Below, piece after piece: positions 8,521 to 17,288 of a stretch of DNA of 64,000 nt. Under the pieces are notes generated by a model. It was not told the DNA's origin. It ran no database searches and saw only the letters and a program-made list of their open reading frames with translations. Made by a program: the position numbers and the translations under genes. Origin of the DNA: Fidelibacterota bacterium (GTDB taxonomy: Bacteria > Pseudomonadota > Alphaproteobacteria > Rhodospirillales > Rhodospirillaceae); contig CANJPQ010000004.1 of NCBI GenBank assembly GCA_947476275.1, forward strand, positions 112,352 through 176,351, written 5' to 3'. The first letter of the stretch is position 1; each line of letters opens with the position of its first letter.

Positions 8521-9339
8521 ATGCGTGGTACAATTCTCCTCGTCGGTTGCGGCAAAATGGGCGGCGCCCTGCTTGAGGGCTGGTTCAAGCGCGGCATAAA
8601 TCCCGTCGATGTGATGATCGTTGAGCCTGCGGGGCGCACGGCCATTTCGCCCTGCGGCAAACACCCTGCGCTAAGCTGCGTGCCGGTCGTCCGCGACGTG
8701 CCGCGCGATTTCCATCCGGACGTGGTCGTGTTCGCGGTCAAGCCGCAGATCTTCGATGCCACGGTGCCGGAATACGCCCGCTTTCTCTCCGACCGTCCGG
8801 TGTATCTGTCGGTCGTTGCCGGAAAGACCACGGCGGCGGTTCGCGCATTGCTCGGGCCTACCGCGGAAGTCGTGCGCGCGATGCCCAACACGCCGGCGTC
8901 GGTCGGCAAAGGCATCACCGTGTGCTACGCCGCGCCCGGCATCGATGATTTGCACTGCCAGATCTGCAACGTCTTGATGTCCGCTGTCGGCAAGGTGTCC
9001 TGGGTGAAGGATGAAGCGCTGATGGATGCGGTGACCGCCGTCTCCGGGAGCGGCCCGGCCTATGTGTTTCTTCTGGCCGAGAGCATGGAGAAGGCCGGCA
9101 TCGAAGCGGGCCTCCCGGCGGACATCGCTTCCGAACTGGCGCGTGCCACCGTCGCGGGCGCCGGCGCCATGCTTGAGCAGTTGAACGATTCGGCTTCAGA
9201 CCTTCGCACGAATGTCACGAGCCCCGGCGGAACAACCGCGGCGGCCTTGAACGTTTTAATGGCAAGCGGTGGCGTCCAAGACCTGATGACGCGCGCAATC
9301 GCTGCCGCGACCCAACGCTCCCGCGAACTGGCAAAGTAA
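8521..9339 (+). CDS. proC: Pyrroline-5-carboxylate reductase
   Basis: About 272 residues. The enzyme performs the last step of proline synthesis, reducing P5C with NAD(P)H. The Rossmann motif LLVGCGKMGGA is at the N-terminus and AVKPQ follows. The C-terminal domain carries VSGSGPAYVFLL and VTSPGGTT, which form the P5C/dimer site. I chose the ATG at 8521 because the Rossmann strand follows directly. In-frame starts at 8509 (ATG) and 8497 (GTG) are possible, and none has a strong Shine-Dalgarno. It sits 56 bp after ybjN and 5 bp before the TetR-like gene. Confidence 0.94.
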   Translation: MRGTILLVGCGKMGGALLEGWFKRGINPVDVMIVEPAGRTAISPCGKHPALSCVPVVRDVPRDFHPDVVVFAVKPQIFDATVPEYARFLSDRPVYLSVVAGKTTAAVRALLGPTAEVVRAMPNTPASVGKGITVCYAAPGIDDLHCQICNVLMSAVGKVSWVKDEALMDAVTAVSGSGPAYVFLLAESMEKAGIEAGLPADIASELARATVAGAGAMLEQLNDSASDLRTNVTSPGGTTAAALNVLMASGGVQDLMTRAIAAATQRSRELAK

Positions 9340-9344
9340 AAGTC

Positions 9345-9992
9345 ATGGCCAAGAAGCCCAACACCGGGAAGGCAACTCCGAAAGAGGCTGCGCCTACGCC
9401 CGACGGAGACGATGCGATCGTTGCCGCCACACTTGAGGAAGCCGCGGCGATGGGCTGGCGTGACATGACGTTGGCCGGCGTGGCGGCACGGGCCGGTATG
9501 ACGCTCGGTGACTTCCTGCAGGAAGCGCCGACGAAGGCGCATTTGGCGCTGCGTTTCCTGGAGGAGATCGACCGGCGGACCCTCGCTGCTGTGGCGGAAC
9601 CCGATCCGGCCGATTCAACGAAGGACCGCTTGTTCGAGGTCATCATGCGTCGGTTCGATGCGCTCAACCGGCATCGGGACGGCGCGCGTGCAATTGCGCG
9701 CGGGATCGCGCGCGATCCGGCAGCGGCGTTGATGCTGACCTGCCGCATCGAAAAAAGTGTCGCTATGATGCTGGCCGCTGCCGGCATCGACGCGGGCGGC
9801 CTGTGCGGCTTGGCGCGCATCCAAGGCTTCAAAGCGATCTTCTTGAGCGCGGCACGGGCGTGGATGAAGGACGACAGCGCCGACCTCGCCGACACGATGG
9901 CGGCGGTGGATCGCGCCTTGATCCAGGCCGCGCGGCTGATGAAGTTCCTGCCGAGCTTGCGCCGGCGGCGCGAAGAACCGGAAGCCGCCTAA
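9345..9992 (+). CDS. TetR-fold protein, possible COQ9-like
   Basis: A 215-residue helical protein. Residues about 25-70 form a TetR-type helix-turn-helix (MTLAGVAARAGMTLGDFLQ). The C-terminal part ends with a W-x3-DS-x-D-x2-DT-x4-DR-x-L pattern that resembles COQ9 rather than typical TetR ligand domains. COQ9 is a TetR-fold lipid-binding protein of ubiquinone biosynthesis, and a ubiK-like gene lies three genes upstream, so a quinone role is possible. A transcriptional repressor is the alternative. Its last 4 bp overlap the convergent kinase gene. Confidence 0.72.
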   Translation: MAKKPNTGKATPKEAAPTPDGDDAIVAATLEEAAAMGWRDMTLAGVAARAGMTLGDFLQEAPTKAHLALRFLEEIDRRTLAAVAEPDPADSTKDRLFEVIMRRFDALNRHRDGARAIARGIARDPAAALMLTCRIEKSVAMMLAAAGIDAGGLCGLARIQGFKAIFLSAARAWMKDDSADLADTMAAVDRALIQAARLMKFLPSLRRRREEPEAA

Positions 9993-11410
9993 AGCGGCAC
10001 GCGCAACGTCGCGCGCAGGCCTCCGCGCGGACTCTCGCCCAGAACGATATCGCCACCCATGCCGCGCACGATGTCGCGGGCGACTGTGAGGCCTAAGCCG
10101 ATCCCGCCGGTCTTGGTGTTGCGCGAGGGGTCGAGCCGATGGAATGCGCGGAAAACTTCTTCGCGCTTCTCGGCGGGGATGCCGGGGCCGTTGTCGTCTA
10201 TGTGAACGTCGATCATGCGATCGACGCGTTCGGCACGGACGTCGACGTGAGTCCCGTGTCTCACCGCATTGGAGATAAGGTTGCCCAGTGCGCGCTCGAA
10301 GGCGAGCTGCTTCAGCTTCAGGTCTTTGGGCAGGTGTTCACCCAGATGCAGTGCGACGTCGCGGCCTTCGCGTTTGAAGCGGCTGACGACGATGTCGAGC
10401 AGGTCTGCCAAATCCGTCGGCGCGGTGTCCTCGCTGCCTTCGCCGCGGGCAAAGGCGAGATAGCCGTCGAGCATCCGCTCCATTTCCGTCAAGTCGTCCT
10501 TGAGGGCGGCGATGTCGTCGGACGGCGCGCTGTTGAACATCGCCAGCTGCAGTTTCATACGGGTTAGTGGCGTGCGCAGGTCGTGCGAGACACCGGCGAG
10601 CATCTCCGTGCGCTGGGCGAGTTGGCGCCGGATACGCGCGCGCATGATATTGAAGGCCTTCGCCACCTGGCGCACCTCGAAGGCGCCTTCAGGGGCGAAG
10701 TCCTGCACGTCACGGCCTTTGCCGAATTCATCGGCGGCCTGTGCAAGGCGGCGCACCGCCTGCACCTGGCCGCCAAGAAACACCGCCGCGACCCCGAACA
10801 GCAGGATCGACGATCCGGTCATCCAGATCACGAACACATAGGTCGTGGAGGTGAAGATGCGACTGCGCGGCGCGAGAACGTGCAACAGCCCGTCGGGCAT
10901 CTGTACGTAGATCGATACCTGCTTGGCGGTGCGATACGCGGCCATGTCCACTTTGAACGGCTGGTGGAGATTGTCCCACAACATCTCCTCGAGTGCGTCG
11001 TCGGCATCGTCCGCGGTTGCGACCACATTCGCACCGTTTAATGACCGGCCGTCTTCGATGCGCACCGTCAGCTCCATGGTGCGTTTGGCGTTCTCGATCA
11101 CCTTTGCTTGCAAGTCCTCGTCCGGCAGATCGCGCAACAAGGCCGCCACGGACGCGACATCTCCCGCCAACCCGGCCGCCATGCGCCGCGACACGGTGTA
11201 CATGTGATTGTCGTAAAAGATGTAGGTGGAGATCACCTGCACCAGGATCAGCGGCACGACGATTGCCAACCCGGCGCGCGCCATCAGCGTCGGCGGCATC
11301 ACGTCATCGGGGGATAGCCTCTCCAGACGCTGCCACCAGCGCCGCCAGCCCCGCGGCGCTTGCGCGGCGGAGGTGGTCGCACGGCCCGTGATGTCGAGGC
11401 CATCATCCAC
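9989..11410 (-). CDS. EnvZ-type membrane sensor histidine kinase
   Basis: 473 residues from GTG 11410. A transmembrane segment lies at about 45-65, a periplasmic sensor region at about 66-185, and a second membrane span at about 188-213. A HAMP domain follows, then the dimerisation/phosphoacceptor box VSHDLRTPLTRMK with His at about 276. The ATPase domain contains DDNGPGIP and the glycine-rich TGGIGLGLTVAR. It lies 13 bp after the OmpR-type regulator and is evidently its cognate kinase. The input signal is unknown. The periplasmic region has no Cys pair or recognisable domain. Confidence 0.93.
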   Translation of the reverse strand: MDDGLDITGRATTSAAQAPRGWRRWWQRLERLSPDDVMPPTLMARAGLAIVVPLILVQVISTYIFYDNHMYTVSRRMAAGLAGDVASVAALLRDLPDEDLQAKVIENAKRTMELTVRIEDGRSLNGANVVATADDADDALEEMLWDNLHQPFKVDMAAYRTAKQVSIYVQMPDGLLHVLAPRSRIFTSTTYVFVIWMTGSSILLFGVAAVFLGGQVQAVRRLAQAADEFGKGRDVQDFAPEGAFEVRQVAKAFNIMRARIRRQLAQRTEMLAGVSHDLRTPLTRMKLQLAMFNSAPSDDIAALKDDLTEMERMLDGYLAFARGEGSEDTAPTDLADLLDIVVSRFKREGRDVALHLGEHLPKDLKLKQLAFERALGNLISNAVRHGTHVDVRAERVDRMIDVHIDDNGPGIPAEKREEVFRAFHRLDPSRNTKTGGIGLGLTVARDIVRGMGGDIVLGESPRGGLRATLRVPL

Positions 11411-11423
11411 TAGGGGGCATCCA

Positions 11424-12134
11424 TCAATCGGTCCTCAGCAGATAGCCGGTGCCGCGCACGGTCTGCAGATAGCGCGGCTGGCGCGGGTCCGGTTCGATCT
11501 TGCGGCGCAGCCGGGTGACTTGCACGTCGATGGTGCGCGGGTTGCTGCCTTCGTCGCCGCCCACCGAAAGCACGCTGCGGTCGACGGCTTCGCCGGCGTT
11601 GCGCGCGAGTTGGCGCAGCAGCTCCGCCTCGCCGGCGGTCAGGTGCACGGCTTCGCCGTTGCGCGTCAGCGCTTGGCGCGAGAGGTCGTAGCGGCATTCG
11701 CCAAACCGCAGCTCCATCGGCGCGGCCACCTCCGCCGGCGGCGCACGGCGCAGGATCGAGCCGATTCGCAGCAAGAGTTCGCGGGGTTCGAACGGCTTCG
11801 CCATGTAGTCGTCGACGCCCTGCTCCAAGCCGGCGATGCGGTCGCGGGTCTCCCCCATCGCGGTGAGCATGAGGATCGGCACCGTTACGTGGCCGCCGGT
11901 GCCGTCGGCGCGGATGCTCTTGGTGAGCGCAAGCCCACTTTCGCCCGGCATCATCACGTCGATGACCAGAATGTCGAACTGCAGGGCGGCGAGGTGGCGG
12001 CGCGCTTCCGCCGCATCCGCCGCGGTGGAGACCATAAAGCCGTTGCTCGACAGGAACCGCGCCAAGAGGGACCGCAGGCGGGCGTCGTCGTCGACGACCA
12101 GCACGTGCGGCGGGTAGGGCGCGGCCTCGGTCAC
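11424..12134 (-). CDS. OmpR/PhoB-family response regulator (PetR-like)
   Basis: 236 residues. The receiver domain carries the acidic pair DDD at 15-17, the phospho-acceptor Asp at about 59 (VIDVMMPG) and Lys at about 113 (MAKPFEP). The C-terminal winged-helix domain ends with VTRLRRKIEPDPRQPRYLQTVRGTGYLL. Its start overlaps the MarR stop (ATGA) and the kinase follows. A MarR-OmpR pair of this kind resembles PetP/PetR of Rhodobacter, which are needed for cytochrome bc1 expression; that equivalence is an inference from gene order. Confidence 0.94.
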   Translation of the reverse strand: MTEAAPYPPHVLVVDDDARLRSLLARFLSSNGFMVSTAADAAEARRHLAALQFDILVIDVMMPGESGLALTKSIRADGTGGHVTVPILMLTAMGETRDRIAGLEQGVDDYMAKPFEPRELLLRIGSILRRAPPAEVAAPMELRFGECRYDLSRQALTRNGEAVHLTAGEAELLRQLARNAGEAVDRSVLSVGGDEGSNPRTIDVQVTRLRRKIEPDPRQPRYLQTVRGTGYLLRTD

Positions 12135-12637
12135 GCCGGCTCTCCGCCAAGTTTTTCCGCCGTGCCGAAGCGTTTGCGCGCGTTCGCGTCCATGATGCCG
12201 AGCATCACCTTGCGGAAGCCTTCCACAGCGACGGCGCCAGCGTCCTTATATGCCGCAAGAATCCGCGCGCGCTGTTCGCTGGTGAGTTCGCCTTCGAGCT
12301 TGCGGCCCTTATCGGTGAGATGCAGCAGGCGCTGGCGGCGGTCGGCCGTGCCGGTCTTCTGGACGATGAAGCCTTCGCGCACCAACTGGCTGAGCACGCG
12401 GGAGAGGGATTGCTTGGTGATGCCGAGGATGTCGAGCAGTTCGCTGACGCTGATCCCGGGGTGGCGGCCGACAAAGTAGATCACGCGATGGTGCGCACGG
12501 CCCATGTTTTGGTCTGCGAGGATTGCGTCGGGCCGCGCCGTGAAGTCGCGGTAGGAGAAGAACAGCAGTTCGATCGCCTGACGCAGGTCTTCGTCCCGTA
12601 GGAACAGCGGATTGGCGGTCGGTGGGGGGTTAGGCAT
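12131..12637 (-). CDS. MarR-family transcriptional regulator (PetP-like)
   Basis: 168 residues with a central winged helix-turn-helix: ISVSELLDILGITKQSLSRVLSQL is the recognition region and KTGTADRRQRLLHLTDKG the wing. The flanking helices serve dimerisation. It is the first gene of the operon with the response regulator and kinase, and divergent from ilvE. Short inverted repeats in the shared 157-bp region (GTCA-N7-TGAC at 12673-12687, and the palindrome ACATATGT at 12686-12693) are candidates for autoregulation. Confidence 0.92.
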   Translation of the reverse strand: MPNPPPTANPLFLRDEDLRQAIELLFFSYRDFTARPDAILADQNMGRAHHRVIYFVGRHPGISVSELLDILGITKQSLSRVLSQLVREGFIVQKTGTADRRQRLLHLTDKGRKLEGELTSEQRARILAAYKDAGAVAVEGFRKVMLGIMDANARKRFGTAEKLGGEPA

Positions 12638-12682
12638 GCCAATACTCCAGCAGGCTCGGCTCAGTGAAATAGGTCAGCACTA

Positions 12683-12711
12683 TTGACATATGTGCCTCAG
12701 AATGTTACGAC
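12683..12711 (+). promoter_or_regulatory. Candidate sigma-70-type promoter of ilvE
   Basis: TTGACA at 12683-12688 is a perfect -35 hexamer, and 17 bases on lies TACGAC (12706-12711), a weak -10. This resembles the rpmB promoter form TTGACG-N17-TACAAC seen in this window. It would start transcription near 12718, leaving a leader of about 77 nt to the ilvE ATG. The -35 overlaps the GTCA-N7-TGAC repeat, so a regulator bound there would block it. Confidence 0.4.
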
Positions 12712-12794
12712 TCGGCGCATCATTGGCTAACATTGTTGTGCGCGACCGTCGCAAGCATCGACCTAAAGTGCTGTGATGCCTGGAGGAATCGACC

Positions 12795-13691
12795 ATGAGC
12801 AGCCCCACCTTTGACGACCGCGACGGTTTTATCTGGATGAACGGCTCCTTGATGCCATGGCGGGGGGCGAAGGTCCACGTGCTCACCCACGCCTTGCACT
12901 ATGCCTCCTGCGTGTTCGAAGGCGTGCGCGCCTACAGTGGCAAGATCTTCAAGCTGCAGGAACACACCGACCGTCTGTTCTTCTCCGCCAAGACGCTCGA
13001 TATGACCATCCCGTTCAGCGCCGATGCGGTGAACCAGGCCCAGGCCGACGTGCTGAAGGCCAACAACATCACCGACGGCTACCTGCGTCCGATGGTGTGG
13101 CGCGGCAGCGAGCAGATGGGTGTGACGGCGCAGAACGCCAAGATCAACGTGGCCGTGGCCTGCTGGGTGTGGCCGTCTTATTTCACGCTTGAGGCGCGCC
13201 TGAAGGGCATTCGCCTACAGATTTCCCAATGGCGCCGCCCGGCGCCGGACACTGCGCCGGTGCATGCCAAGGCCGCGGGCCTCTATATGATCTGCACGCT
13301 TTCCAAGCACACGGCCGAGCGCGCCGGCTATGAGGATGCGCTGCTGCTCGATTGGCGCGGCCTGGTGGCGGAAGCGACCGGCGCGAACATCTTCTTCGTC
13401 AAGAATGGCGAGATTCACACGCCGACGGCCGACGTGTTCCTCAACGGCATCACCCGCCAGACCGTGATCGCGCTCGCCAAGGCGCGCGGCATCAAAGTGA
13501 TCGAACGCCAGATCAAGCCGGAAGAGATGGCGACCTTCCAGGAATGCTTCATCACTGGCACCGCGGCGGAAGTGACGCCGGTGAGCGAGATCGGCCCTTA
13601 CACGTTCACGCCGGCGGATGTGTGCCGGAACCTGATGGCGGACTACGACGTCGCCTGCAGCAAGCCCATTGCTGCGGTCAACGCGGCCTAA
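12795..13691 (+). CDS. ilvE: Branched-chain amino acid aminotransferase
   Basis: 298 residues of class IV PLP-dependent aminotransferase, which interconverts Leu/Ile/Val and their 2-oxo acids with glutamate. The N-terminal HVLTHALHYASCVFEGVRAY and the PLP-lysine region VHAKAAGLY (Lys at about 159) are present. So are the EATGANIFFV block and a GITR motif (LNGITRQTV). The ATG has GGAGGAATCGACC upstream. The NTF2-like gene begins 2 bp after its stop, so the two are co-transcribed. Confidence 0.95.
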   Translation: MSSPTFDDRDGFIWMNGSLMPWRGAKVHVLTHALHYASCVFEGVRAYSGKIFKLQEHTDRLFFSAKTLDMTIPFSADAVNQAQADVLKANNITDGYLRPMVWRGSEQMGVTAQNAKINVAVACWVWPSYFTLEARLKGIRLQISQWRRPAPDTAPVHAKAAGLYMICTLSKHTAERAGYEDALLLDWRGLVAEATGANIFFVKNGEIHTPTADVFLNGITRQTVIALAKARGIKVIERQIKPEEMATFQECFITGTAAEVTPVSEIGPYTFTPADVCRNLMADYDVACSKPIAAVNAA

Positions 13692-13693
13692 GC

Positions 13694-14050
13694 ATGTCAC
13701 CGGAGCGAGCGCAGGCGTTCGCCGCAGCGTGGATCGCCGCCTGGAACGCCCGCGACCTCGACCGTGTCCTCAGCCACTACGCCGATGATGTTGTCTTTCG
13801 TTCGCCGCGCATCGCGCTCGTGACGGGCGACGAAAGTAGCGTGGTGCGCGGGCGCGCGCAACTTGCGGCCTATTGGCGCAAGGCGCTGGCGATGAACACG
13901 GGTCTGCACTTCGACCTCGATCGCGTCTACGTCAGCAAGAATGCGGTGACGCTCGCCTACCGCAATCATCGCGGCGAGAGTGCCGCCGAGACCATGCTGT
14001 TCGATGAGCGCGGCCTTGTGCGCGAAGGCATCGCGGCCTACGCGGTTTAG
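13694..14050 (+). CDS. SnoaL/NTF2-like small protein
   Basis: 118 residues. It begins with a helix, then AWIAAWNARDLDRVLSHYADDVVFRSP, the standard entry of SnoaL-like NTF2-fold proteins, which form cone-shaped pockets. It ends with strands around AETMLFDERGLVREGIAAY. Such proteins may be isomerases, hydrolases or binding proteins, and the substrate cannot be read from the sequence. It starts 2 bp after ilvE. The 3' end overlaps the convergent moaE by 4 bp. Confidence 0.82.
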   Translation: MSPERAQAFAAAWIAAWNARDLDRVLSHYADDVVFRSPRIALVTGDESSVVRGRAQLAAYWRKALAMNTGLHFDLDRVYVSKNAVTLAYRNHRGESAAETMLFDERGLVREGIAAYAV

Positions 14051-14535
14051 CGCTTGTCCCACTTCTCCGCGCGGGCGTCGTCGCTGTCGCGCGCCTCGAC
14101 CCACGTCGTGCTGCCGTCGGGGCCGCGTTCCTGTTTCCAGAAGGGCGCCTTGGTCTTCAGCCAGTCCATGATGAAGCTGCAGGCGTCGAACGCCGGGCCG
14201 CGGTGGGCTGCCGCGGCAATCACCAGCACGATCGGATCACCCGGCGCGAAGTCGCCATAGCGATGAATCACCAGCACATCGTCGGTCGCCCAGCGGGTTT
14301 GGGCTTCCGTCACCACGTCGGCGAGTTGGCGTTCCGCCATACCCGGATAGTGTTCCAAGGTCATCGCCGTCAGCGGTGTGCCATCGGCGCGGTCGAGCCC
14401 GCGGAAATCCCGCATCTGGCCGACGAAGCTTGCCACGCCGCCGCTGGTGGGATTGCGCGCCAGGAACCGGTTCAACTCCGCACCGGCGTCGAAGGTCTCG
14501 CGCTGGACGCGGATATCAACCCCGGACCTCGGCAT
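14047..14535 (-). CDS. moaE: Molybdopterin synthase catalytic subunit MoaE
   Basis: 162 residues from ATG 14535, two bases after the moaD stop; an upstream in-frame extension to 14574 lies within moaD and is rejected. GGVASFVGQMRDF and LEHYPGMAE are family blocks, followed by VIHRYGDFAPGD and the catalytic lysine region LKTKAPFWKQE. MoaE converts cyclic pyranopterin monophosphate to molybdopterin using MoaD thiocarboxylate. Together with moaD it shows that the organism makes molybdenum cofactor. Confidence 0.95.
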   Translation of the reverse strand: MPRSGVDIRVQRETFDAGAELNRFLARNPTSGGVASFVGQMRDFRGLDRADGTPLTAMTLEHYPGMAERQLADVVTEAQTRWATDDVLVIHRYGDFAPGDPIVLVIAAAAHRGPAFDACSFIMDWLKTKAPFWKQERGPDGSTTWVEARDSDDARAEKWDKR

Positions 14536-14536
14536 C

Positions 14537-14788
14537 TCAGCCGCCGGTGACGGGTGGGAAGAACGCAACCTCACGCGCGCCGGCGATGGAAGTGCTGGGC
14601 GGCACGTGCACTTGATCCACCGCCACCTTCACCAGGCGCGCGTCCTTGAACGCCGCGGCATGTTTCGGGCTGCGCGCCGCGAGCCAGGTGGTGAGTTGCG
14701 CGACCGTGGTCACGTCTGCAGGCGGGGTGACGGTCTCTTCGGAGATGCCGACCTTCTCCTTCACCCAGGCAAAGTAGAGGACGTTCAT
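14537..14788 (-). CDS. moaD: Molybdopterin synthase sulfur-carrier subunit MoaD
   Basis: 83 residues with the ubiquitin-like beta-grasp fold and the essential C-terminal Gly-Gly (FFPPVTGG), which becomes the thiocarboxylate. It begins MNVLYFAWVKEKVG at ATG 14788. That ATG overlaps the pgsA stop as ATGA, giving translational coupling. The gene stops two bases before moaE. A longer in-frame opening upstream lies inside pgsA and is not used. Confidence 0.94.
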   Translation of the reverse strand: MNVLYFAWVKEKVGISEETVTPPADVTTVAQLTTWLAARSPKHAAAFKDARLVKVAVDQVHVPPSTSIAGAREVAFFPPVTGG

Positions 14789-15351
14789 GACACCGGGTCG
14801 TCCTGATCCATATGCTCGATGCCGGCCTTCAGGTAGTCGTAGCCGGTAATCAGGGTGACGATCGCAGCACCCCACAGCAGCACGTTGCCGATGGCGTGCG
14901 CGGGAATCCATTCCGGCGCCTTGTCACCAACGATCAGGAAGCCCAGCGCGAACATCTGCGCGGTCGTCTTGTATTTCGCCAGCCGCGTGACCGGCAGGCT
15001 TACGCGCAATTCGGCCAGGAATTCGCGCAATCCGGAAACCAGTATCTCGCGCAGGAGGATGATCAGGGCCGGCAGCATCTCGATCGGGGTGATGCGCCCC
15101 GTGCCGGCGAGGCACAGGATCACCGCGGCGACCAGAAGCTTGTCGGCGATCGGATCGAGGAAGCGCCCGAAGCGCGACACCTGCTGGGCGCGGCGCGCGA
15201 GATAGCCGTCAAAGAAATCCGTCACGCCGGCAGCGCTGAACAGCACGCAGGCCACCCAGCGTGTCGTCACGCTGTCCCAGAAGAACAATGCCACCACGAT
15301 CGGGATCACGAAGATCCGCGACATCGTCAGAATGTTGGGAAGATTGAACAA
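14785..15351 (-). CDS. pgsA: CDP-diacylglycerol--glycerol-3-phosphate 3-phosphatidyltransferase
   Basis: 188 residues, an inner-membrane enzyme for phosphatidylglycerol phosphate synthesis. The CDP-alcohol phosphotransferase signature D-G-x2-A-R-x8-G-x3-D-x3-D is complete in DGYLARRAQQVSRFGRFLD followed by PIAD. Four or more hydrophobic helices are present. PG is also the substrate of Lgt, encoded at 6.6 kb. It lies between uvrC and moaD; uvrC-pgsA neighbourhood is conserved widely in Proteobacteria. Confidence 0.95.
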   Translation of the reverse strand: MFNLPNILTMSRIFVIPIVVALFFWDSVTTRWVACVLFSAAGVTDFFDGYLARRAQQVSRFGRFLDPIADKLLVAAVILCLAGTGRITPIEMLPALIILLREILVSGLREFLAELRVSLPVTRLAKYKTTAQMFALGFLIVGDKAPEWIPAHAIGNVLLWGAAIVTLITGYDYLKAGIEHMDQDDPVS

Positions 15352-15380
15352 GCCCCACCTAATCCATTGCGTGGCGGATG

Positions 15381-17288
15381 TTATCCGGCCGAATGGAAGT
15401 GGTCATATATCTTTTTAGCCATGGCTGCGCTGATTCCTTCGACGGCTTGAAGATCGGCGATACCAGCCGCCGCCACGCCCTTAGCCGAGCCAAAGTGACG
15501 CAAAAGTGCCTTCTTGCGCGCCGCCCCGATGCCGGTCACCTCGTCCAGCAGCGACTGGCCGATGGCTTTCGAGCGCTTTGCCCGGTGGGCGGAAATCGCG
15601 AAACGATGCGCTTCGTCGCGCAAGCGCTGCAGGAAATACAACACCGGATGATTGCTGGGCAGCATGAAGGGCGTTGCGTTCGGCATGAAGAACTGCTCGC
15701 AGCCTGCATTGCGGTCGGGGCCCTTGGCGATCGCTGCCATGCACACATCCGTGATGCCCAGTTCCGTCAACACCGCAAGCCCGGCGCTGAGCTGTCCCTG
15801 GCCGCCGTCCAGCAGCACGAGATCGGGCCATTGGCCCAGGTCGCGGTTCGGGTCCTCTTTCTGGGCACGGGCGAAGCGCCGCGTCAGGACCTCTTTCATC
15901 GATCCGTAATCGTCGCCCGGCGCCAAATCTTCCGTGCGGATGTTGAATTTGCGATAGGCGTTCTTCACCAGCCCGTCCGGACCCGCCACGATCATTGCGC
16001 CGACCGCATTGGTGCCGGAGATGTGCGAGTTGTCGTACACCTCGATACGTTCCGGCGGTGCCGCAAGCTTGAAGACCTCGGCCGTGCCTTCGAGAAGTTT
16101 GCGCTGCGCGGTGTTCTCTGCAAGCCGCCGACCGAGCGCCTCACGCGCGTTGAGCTCGACGTTCTCCACCAGCTTGCGCCGGTCGCCGCGCTGGGGCACG
16201 GCAATTGCGACATTGCGACCGGCCTTGAGTGTCAGCGCTTCTTCCAGCAGTTCGCCATTTGGCGGCGCCACGTTGACTAGGATTTCCCGCGGCGACGGGA
16301 AGCTGTCGTAGAACTGTCCGATGAACGCCTCGACGATCGCGCCGTCCTCGTCATCCAAGGCGTGGGATGGGAAATAGGCCTTGTTGCCGAAGTTCTGGCC
16401 GCCACGGAAGAAGAACACCTGCACGCAGCTCTGCCCGCCGGCGCGATGCAGAGCGATAACGTCGGTTTCCTTCAGGTCGCGCACGTTGATGTCCTGATGG
16501 GCCTGGACCGCGGTCATCGCACGGATGCGGTCGCGATAGACTGCGGCGGTCTCGAAATCCATCGCCTGGCTGGCCGTATCCATGCGCCGGCCAAGCTCGG
16601 TTTGAATCTTGCTGGAGTCGCCGCTCAGGAACTCGCGCGCCTCATCCACCAACTGCTTATAGGCGGGTTCGTCGATGTAGCCGACGCAAGGGCCGGCGCA
16701 GCGTTTGATCTGGTAAAGCAGGCAAGGGCGCGAACGGTTGGCGAAGACCGAGTCCGTGCAACTGCGCAGCAGGAAGACCTTCTGCAGGGTCGTCAGCGTG
16801 CGGTTGACCGCGCCGGCGGACGCAAACGGGCCGAAGTACGTGTTCCCCTTCGCGCGCGCGCCGCGATGCTTGACGAGGCGCGGAAAGCCGTGGCCACCCG
16901 GGATCATGATGTAGGGGAACGACTTATCGTCGCGGAGCAGGATGTTGTAACGGGGCTTCAGTTCCTTGATCAGGTTGATCTCGAGCAGCAGCGCTTCGGC
17001 CTCCGTGTGGGTGACCACCACCTCGCAGGCGCGGGTCTCGAACACCATTCGCTGCAGCCGCCCTGGCATGCGGTCGACCCGGGTGTAGGCGACGACGCGC
17101 TTCTTCAGGTTCTTCGCCTTGCCGACATACAGCGCTTCGCCGGCCGCGTTCAGCATGCGGTAGACGCCGGGCTTGCCCGGCAGGGTGCGCACGGTGTCGA
17201 TCAGCAGATCGACCCCGATCCGCACCTCCTTCGGCCGGACGGGTGCTTCCGGCGGCAACGTGGGTTCAGGCATGTCGGGGTCAGGCAT
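15381..17288 (-). CDS. uvrC: Excinuclease ABC subunit C
   Basis: 635 residues from ATG 17288. The frame stays open far upstream, but that part is unlike UvrC. The GIY-YIG nuclease domain is at the N-terminus (PGVYRM...ALYVGKAKNLKKRV), the UVR motif in MDFETAAVYRDRIRAM, and the RNase H-like nuclease (EVYDNSHISGTNAVGAM) further on. A helix-hairpin-helix tail contains VTGIGAARKKALL. UvrC makes both incisions in nucleotide excision repair. TTGACG (17318-17323, minus strand) with ACATAA 18 bp on is a weak promoter that would give almost no leader; ATG 17273 is an alternative start. Confidence 0.95.
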   Translation of the reverse strand: MPDPDMPEPTLPPEAPVRPKEVRIGVDLLIDTVRTLPGKPGVYRMLNAAGEALYVGKAKNLKKRVVAYTRVDRMPGRLQRMVFETRACEVVVTHTEAEALLLEINLIKELKPRYNILLRDDKSFPYIMIPGGHGFPRLVKHRGARAKGNTYFGPFASAGAVNRTLTTLQKVFLLRSCTDSVFANRSRPCLLYQIKRCAGPCVGYIDEPAYKQLVDEAREFLSGDSSKIQTELGRRMDTASQAMDFETAAVYRDRIRAMTAVQAHQDINVRDLKETDVIALHRAGGQSCVQVFFFRGGQNFGNKAYFPSHALDDEDGAIVEAFIGQFYDSFPSPREILVNVAPPNGELLEEALTLKAGRNVAIAVPQRGDRRKLVENVELNAREALGRRLAENTAQRKLLEGTAEVFKLAAPPERIEVYDNSHISGTNAVGAMIVAGPDGLVKNAYRKFNIRTEDLAPGDDYGSMKEVLTRRFARAQKEDPNRDLGQWPDLVLLDGGQGQLSAGLAVLTELGITDVCMAAIAKGPDRNAGCEQFFMPNATPFMLPSNHPVLYFLQRLRDEAHRFAISAHRAKRSKAIGQSLLDEVTGIGAARKKALLRHFGSAKGVAAAGIADLQAVEGISAAMAKKIYDHFHSAG

